Program-made: the position numbers and the translations under genes
In this document: positions 42,201 to 45,015 of the stretch, one piece after another
Position numbering within the stretch: the first letter of the stretch is position 1
Layout: each line of letters begins with the position of its first letter
NCBI GenBank assembly: GCA_050260015.1
Contig: JBLNBN010000050.1
Location: 1-45,015 of the forward strand
DNA from: JBLNBN01 sp050260015
GTDB taxonomy: Bacteria > Bacteroidota > Ignavibacteria > Kapaibacteriales > UBA2268
DNA: 45,015 nucleotides
Reading direction: 5' to 3'
The notes under the pieces: model-generated
What the model was told of the DNA's origin: nothing
What the model saw: the letters and a program-made list of their open reading frames with translations, nothing else
The model's database searches: none

Positions 42201-45015
42201 GCGGGAGAGATATTCATCGGCGGAGCGGGAGTTGGGGACGGCTATTGGGAAAACGCGCAACTAACTGAAAAGTCGTTTATTCCTAATCCCTTCGTCCCGG
42301 GAACTCTCTACAAGACGGGCGATCTTGGCAGGATAAACGCCGACCTCGAGCTCGAATTTATCGGCAGGAACGACGACCAGGTGAAGATAAACGGCCTTCG
42401 AATAGAGTTAAACGAGATTGAAGCCGTCGCCGATTCCTTTAGCGGATTGGAGAAGAGCGTTTGCATAGTAAAGAAGGACGGCGAGGCCAAAATACTTGTC
42501 CTGTTCTTTACGGGGACCGATGTAGATATTTCTGAATTAAAGGCGCATTTAGCCGAGCGGCTGCCGCGATATATGGTCCCGAATATTATTCAGAGAATAG
42601 ACGAGATACCGCTATCGTCGAACGGCAAGGTCGATAGAAGAGCTCTGGAATGCATTAGGACAGAGAATTGCGCCATCAAAGAAATAATGCCGGCGCGTAA
42701 TGAATCCGAAAGAGCAATAGTAAAAGCGCTTTGTGAAGTATTAAATGTCAGTGAGATTTCGACGGGCTCAAATTTCTTCGAGATCGGCGGCGATTCAATA
42801 AAAGCGATTCAGCTGGTCTCGAATTTATTCAGGGCAGGTAAGTCGCTCGAACTGAAGGACGTTTTACGCCGACCGATCATATCGGAAATGGCCGGACGAC
42901 TCCGCGACGCGGGCGCGCAAATTACCGCCGTCGAATCGGATGAATTAACCCCCGCGCAGGAAGCCATCTACTACGCATGCGCCGGGAAAAAGGGTTCCCT
43001 ATACTGCGAGCAGCTATCGTTCGAGATAGTGGGCGCATTAAATCTAAAAACGTACGAGCGCGCGTGGCGGGAGGTAATCTCCCGGCATGATATTTTTGAT
43101 TCAAATTTCGTTCCCGACGAATTTGGAGAAGTGAAGCGGGTAATTAAGAAGCGCGAACCGCTTGAAATAATATATTCGGAATCGCTTGGCGATATTGATA
43201 GAATTAAATCAAATTTGCTTGAGCATGATTTAAAGAGGGGCTTCGATCTTGAGAACGACCGCCTTATTAGAATCTATTTGACTAAGACCGGCGAGTATAG
43301 CTTTATAACCCTCGTCTCGTTCCACCATATAATACTTGACGGCTGGAGCCACGGACTGATATTCCATGAATTAAGGGAGCTTTACCGTTCGTTTGAAGAG
43401 AATGCCGCAATGGAGCCCGGCGATTCTTTTAAGTTCGGAGAATTTACTTCCTGGCTCGAAAAAAGAGATAAAACTGCCGATAGGGAATTTTGGACTAATT
43501 ATTTAAATGGATATCGTATTGGAAGCTCATTATTCGAGGCAGGCGATAGCAATAAAATAAGCGAATGCGGATTTATCTTACAGGAAGTTGATACCGCAGC
43601 TCTTCAAGAATATGCGAAGAAGCGTGGAATTACGCTAAGCTCGATTATAACGTCCGCTTGGGGCGCGTCGCTTGCGCGGGTTTTTAATAAAACCGACGTA
43701 GTCTTTGGCGTAGCCTTCTCCGGTAGGCAAGCGCCCATACCGAACATTGAGAACGGCGTGGGTATGTTTATCAATACTCTGCCCGTAAGAATAACGCTTA
43801 ACAAAGAGAAGAGCGCCGACGAGATTATCAGGGCGAACCATAATAACTTAATAGACATTAACCGCCACGGCTTCTATTCGCTCGACGAAATACAGAGCGA
43901 TTGCGGCATTGACGCGACTTTGATAGATCACGCGCTCGTGATTGAAAATTATAAATTGACCGAACTGCGCATAGCCGACGGACTCGAAGTACGAAACGTT
44001 CAATTCAACGAGAGAACGGATTTTGGGCTAACTATATATATAACTTTAAGCGAACAAATTGAAGTAAAAGCCGCATATTACGATTCCAATAGCCCTGTAT
44101 CGATTACCGATCTTATAGATGCATTTAGGTGCAATTTGAGCGTTCCCGTTTTGGAGTCGCGATTTGATCTTAAGAATAATTCTTCAAACGAAATTGCGGC
44201 GGTAGCTTCGAAATTGGAGCGTAAATGCGATAGCATTCCGCGCCGCGAAGAAAAACGATTGAACAATTCGATTCAAGAACAGCTGAAAGAGATATTTACT
44301 AAAATACTTGGTAAAGACAATCTGCGAGCCGATTCAAATTTCTTTGAATGCGGCGGTCACAGCTTAAAAGCTATCAAGTTAATTTCGGCTATCTACAAGC
44401 GCCTCGGTTATAAGCTCGAGTTTAACGATATATTGCGCTACCCGACGATTGAGTCGTTAGCCCGCGCATTGACCGGTATGAGCAATTCTCGGGAAGAAAT
44501 AAAACCTATCGCCGGGAGAAAAGAGTACTACGAGCTCTCGGCTGCGCAGAAGAGACTATGGCTTATCGATAATAAATTAGGCAATTCCAGGGCCTACAAC
44601 GTTTGCGGCAATTTGTTGTTGGAAGGCGATCTGGACGTCGACGCCTTTTCGAAGACGATGGAGCTACTCGTCGAGAGGCACGGAGCCTTTAGATCGAGCT
44701 TTAAAAAAGTGGACGGCGAACCGAAACAGTTTATAGAGAAAAGCGTTTCGTTCAAAACGAGCTTCATAGATTTACATAATATGTCCGATCCGCAAGAAGC
44801 CGCTCGGAACTACGTAAGAGATAATTCCATTACGGACTTCGATCTTACGCAGGCGCCCTTGCTTAACGTAGCCCTGCTATACCTCGGAGATGAAGGCGGC
44901 AGGAAGCGTTATGTTATGTTCTTTAAGGTCCATCACATCGTTTTCGACGGCTGGTCGAACGAAATACTTCTAAAGGAAATATCGGAAGTATATAATAGCC
45001 TCGCGCAGGGAATTA
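33225..45015 (+). CDS. Hybrid FAAL-PKS-aminotransferase-NRPS megasynthetase (partial)
   Basis: One frame is open from the ATG at 33225 to the window edge (3930 complete codons). Domains in order: fatty-acyl-AMP ligase 1-590 ('QFSSGSTGEPKG' near 168); ACP1 (Ser605); ketosynthase 665-1090 (Cys838 in 'DTACSSS', His in 'EAHGTG' and 'VGHLEA'); acyltransferase 1190-1520 (Ser1284 in 'GHSIGE'); ACP2 (Ser1607 in 'LGLDSL'); PLP aminotransferase 1768-2190 (Lys2019 in 'TYGKIAGGG'); condensation C1 2205-2640 ('HHIIVDG'); adenylation 2680-3135; PCP1 (Ser3191 in 'GGDSI'); C2 3238-3650 ('HHIILDG'); PCP2 (Ser3713 in 'GGHSL'); C3 from 3767 ('HHIVFDG'). This is the layout of mycosubtilin/iturin and puwainaphycin-type starter enzymes, which make a beta-amino fatty acid and join it to a peptide. 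The 3' end and downstream genes are outside the window. Confidence 0.93.
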   Translation, partial: MKIKYGDIVGLISARSKSKKSITFISNNGIETRVGYGELIAQSLNLAAELKAAGFTPGDEVIFQFSENKPFVVALWACFLSGIVPVIVNPAKDSESARKLANVINTLNRPAALFDEATYRAINVYAEDLILESRFDKLHIVKENSAVPKDFEIIATKSSATAFIQFSSGSTGEPKGAKVSHKNLISNVASMLEAMDCDADEIFLSWAPLTHSSGMILSLANALAGDFDLYLMDKRAFIADPLSWLEKANEARASLIFSPNFGYKYLLDALDPQKDYAWDLSCVKHIMNGSEQISAALAEQFNSALSKYKLSPNAMTAIYGLAESTLAVSVGDRNKGLESVFVDRNTLAVGDRVEVYERSDKDSSIELVKLGRPVPGTALRITNTNCEELPEGCVGALQIKSDSVVAGYVNDEEASKALITADGWLNTGDLAFLHEGELVVVGKTKEVITVNGINHYPVDLERIAADAVGYDFSKIVASSYYDGEKQKEITVLGCVYRGAAADFYPIAERMRSEVLRRAGIEIDFIFPIEEIPKNNSGKVQRRLFAEKCKNSEYTPAIEELSSSEGKNGIIFDKRSIPSVVGKTAEEMLGKKIDRVKGLIEQGFNSMMAVAFRKKLSDIFELDLPLSLVFDYVNIEEISGFILSELNNNPGSNLRKKISNSDDAREPIAIIGIGLRFPGNVEDVETFWDRLAEGHDFIGQIPGSRWTSDDYDAQARKEVIDSIPPYGAYIEDVEKFDNRFFGISPKEAISLDPQQRLLLEVSYRAFEDAGIKISDVFGSDAGIFIGIANSDYLQSEVKSGKIEDVNIYSLTGAAPCAAAGRLSYFYGFHGPSIAIDTACSSSFAALHTGVKSLQNGETNLALVGGVNLILTPEFHIGLNEMGVLSTDGRCKVFDDSANGYVRSEGCAVLILKRLSEAMKGGDKIHGVILGSAINHDGRSAGLAAPNGIAQVDVMEKALASAQLTPADIDYFEAHGTGTAIGDVQEVNSISRVYGRRSESLLLGSVKSNVGHLEACSGLAGLIKVLASFKKRVIPGNLHFNAPNSNIPWNDIKLQVVGRNTSLPKNTKLRASINSFGFSGTNVNVIVGEAPERVENKKDRELNHTLLTHYALPISAQTPASLKELSKAYIGALSEDNFTDIVAGACGRRSDLAERAVAIGRNSYEIKSNLRHFIDGISAIGLRTASLDASSAPKDIVFQFSGGGSQRARMGRELYELSPVFKESFDECAKEFEKHTNISILDLLFSEDPLSENLEYAHPYLFAFEYSLAKLWMSWGVIPSAVVGHSIGEYAAACIAGILSLPDACKLVAHRARLMESVNGNGLMCAVFADENTVKKHLNGNAQKVDAAVINSNENIVLSGEKESLLIIIENLQRNNIETKILKVSLASHSRMMQPILDEYEKIVAGVDLHEPRCVYMSNMTGEPVREGEATTPRYWANQIRSCVRFGDSLNRLIEDGYRIYLEIGPSPVLSGIGVQAYPDLEALWLPSLDKTTTEWEQLLICAAELYAHHYPLNWNKILTLEKNPDIELPKYPFDRHAFWKDPLLRIGALEGRINMSNLKLNNTIESRDNGIMKIDVLGELKNMIFELTGNRLAGTDSDKLIFQLGLDSLIIVKLRQGIKRKFDVEIGMSKIFKELNSLRKISSHIESVSNKLTMKTIECETAVEANDSPLNQNISFNAEDSLLAGIFKEQFNIMNRQLDLLKSGRSSVTIHPAPAQPERKKSSRPAPVNFRSVKLDSDDTLSQPQRRYIDNLISAFNQKTKKSKEYAQKYRFPLCDWINTLSYRHELKNMSYPFVSERAEGCRITDIDGNEYIDLANGYGVHFFGHKPKFIIDAINREISAGMPLGPQSKIVGEAAELLCSITGNERATFCNTGTEAVMVAIRLARAKTGRDKIVIFSGSYHGTSDGVLAVADENSEIHPVSSGVPENMIQDVYVLEYGSDKALDFINERGAELAAVICEPVQSRKPELQPREFLNKLREITLKKGAALIFDEIVTGFRISPGGCQEHFGVRADIATYGKIAGGGMPIGIVSGKAEYLDMIDGGAWSFDDESAPSSDITFFGGTFCKHPITMAACNAVMKKIKSEGAALYEGINSLTADFVGKLNSLFKREGVPFFCNHFASQFRIDGEGIYSNVLKPIELDLFFYSMINKGVYFWERKINFFSVEITPKETDYVLRAAEETLREMNAAGFFRNDGNTGACVLPSDSIAFRAASAQKRMFILGQYENGELAYHITIPFILNGKPDFDKLERAFRSVVERRDALRSAFYSKDGEFLQEVQSDVAFNLIRIERPSGEDIHETISKFIQPFDFARPPLMRAGYCRLEGEEYLLVLDVHHIIVDGVSLGILFDELSKFYNGETNFELPVSSSALAQSEEEYLRSEEYAESRRYLTGKFSGELPMFELPATGVRKSSHNFTGAQLHFSADKELTASLIALARELNVTLYSVLVGAFYIFLNRATNREDFIIGIPVSSRPDDGTFDGLIGMTANTIPLRRSPRNESSIHDFLRETQSEIIAANEHNRFPLDELISALGVARQADRNPLFDLLFVYENAESRELDLGGIPAKRFKYAKRTTMSDFVLEAIFEDDIINLSIEYDDNLFNSQIIETYSERYLNVLKSIIIEDKRICDIDVLPAKIREKLLSGLALPLASIDEESVPEAFAFAARRYLNKTAVICEGQTLTYGELDARANDIAEAILRKFNPQKGDIAAIYMERGIDLVAALLAALKCGMAYLPLNKDYPKERISYLINAGKPTFVIADEQIDWAENIVLIDENNISVKASNGTTNNNGQAMTLEDVRLDKSDLAYLYFTSGSTGEPKGVMINHGNLLSFKENFQKIWGISDNDIIYAITPLTFDISNLEILCSLLNGLTVVIGTDEEINNIDLFIETIEKNRVNTLQITPSRLSLMINEIGAGFINKLKTALVGGEEMPKSLHQALVGVNKVNIFNVYGPTETTIWSTSKKISSNSSSIGSPLVNESVYVLDRELNILPPYVAGEIFIGGAGVGDGYWENAQLTEKSFIPNPFVPGTLYKTGDLGRINADLELEFIGRNDDQVKINGLRIELNEIEAVADSFSGLEKSVCIVKKDGEAKILVLFFTGTDVDISELKAHLAERLPRYMVPNIIQRIDEIPLSSNGKVDRRALECIRTENCAIKEIMPARNESERAIVKALCEVLNVSEISTGSNFFEIGGDSIKAIQLVSNLFRAGKSLELKDVLRRPIISEMAGRLRDAGAQITAVESDELTPAQEAIYYACAGKKGSLYCEQLSFEIVGALNLKTYERAWREVISRHDIFDSNFVPDEFGEVKRVIKKREPLEIIYSESLGDIDRIKSNLLEHDLKRGFDLENDRLIRIYLTKTGEYSFITLVSFHHIILDGWSHGLIFHELRELYRSFEENAAMEPGDSFKFGEFTSWLEKRDKTADREFWTNYLNGYRIGSSLFEAGDSNKISECGFILQEVDTAALQEYAKKRGITLSSIITSAWGASLARVFNKTDVVFGVAFSGRQAPIPNIENGVGMFINTLPVRITLNKEKSADEIIRANHNNLIDINRHGFYSLDEIQSDCGIDATLIDHALVIENYKLTELRIADGLEVRNVQFNERTDFGLTIYITLSEQIEVKAAYYDSNSPVSITDLIDAFRCNLSVPVLESRFDLKNNSSNEIAAVASKLERKCDSIPRREEKRLNNSIQEQLKEIFTKILGKDNLRADSNFFECGGHSLKAIKLISAIYKRLGYKLEFNDILRYPTIESLARALTGMSNSREEIKPIAGRKEYYELSAAQKRLWLIDNKLGNSRAYNVCGNLLLEGDLDVDAFSKTMELLVERHGAFRSSFKKVDGEPKQFIEKSVSFKTSFIDLHNMSDPQEAARNYVRDNSITDFDLTQAPLLNVALLYLGDEGGRKRYVMFFKVHHIVFDGWSNEILLKEISEVYNSLAQGI

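Overview
The window looks like a chromosomal fragment of a bacterium from the Bacteroidota/Chlorobiota/Ignavibacteriota side of the tree, possibly Ignavibacteria or Kapabacteria. Several secreted proteins end in type IX secretion (T9SS) sorting domains with the 'NPA/NPV' motif and a final 'G.Y..' strand. Small proteins and palindromic spacer repeats are of the kind seen in that group. Many genes still have clear GGAG/AGGA ribosome binding sites. No rRNA, tRNA or CRISPR array was seen. The taxonomic placement is inference.

Region 1 (1-2734, minus strand) is a tandem array of a two-gene cassette: a secreted WD40/T9SS protein followed by a small secreted protein. One copy is complete, one runs off the left edge, and one survives only as a 46-codon tail. 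Region 2 (2845-5471) holds a DHFR/RibD-fold reductase, a sugar-nucleotide epimerase and a DUF3473-type polysaccharide deacetylase. Region 3 (5775-17527) is a surface/export block. Two long paralogous T9SS proteins flank an outer-membrane-like protein and a GT39-type glycosyltransferase, and a T9SS metalloprotease with LamG and Fn3 domains follows.

Region 4 (17833-29140, all minus) looks like a defence island. It has a Shedu-type nuclease, a PIN-domain gene coupled to an unrecognised helical protein, a pentapeptide-repeat protein, and a two-gene system of Eco57I-like methylase plus PLD-nuclease/SNF2 helicase. Between the methylase and the pentapeptide gene lies an out-of-frame C-terminal tail of a second methylase, which suggests past exchange of the specificity region. 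A lipoprotein, a GyrI-like protein and a frameshifted small gene sit in the same block.

Region 5 (29141-33057) has repeat-rich spacers, a DUF3147 membrane protein, a YgiD-type extradiol dioxygenase, a 37-residue lysine-rich protein and a lipoprotein serine hydrolase. Region 6 (33225 to the right edge) is one open reading frame of at least 3930 codons. It encodes a hybrid synthetase with the order FAAL - ACP - KS - AT - ACP - aminotransferase - C - A - PCP - C - PCP - C. This is the logic of mycosubtilin/iturin and puwainaphycin starter enzymes: a fatty acid is activated, extended by malonate, aminated at the beta position and joined to an amino acid, here predicted to be glycine. It is the most striking content of the window, and the rest of the cluster should lie beyond the right edge.
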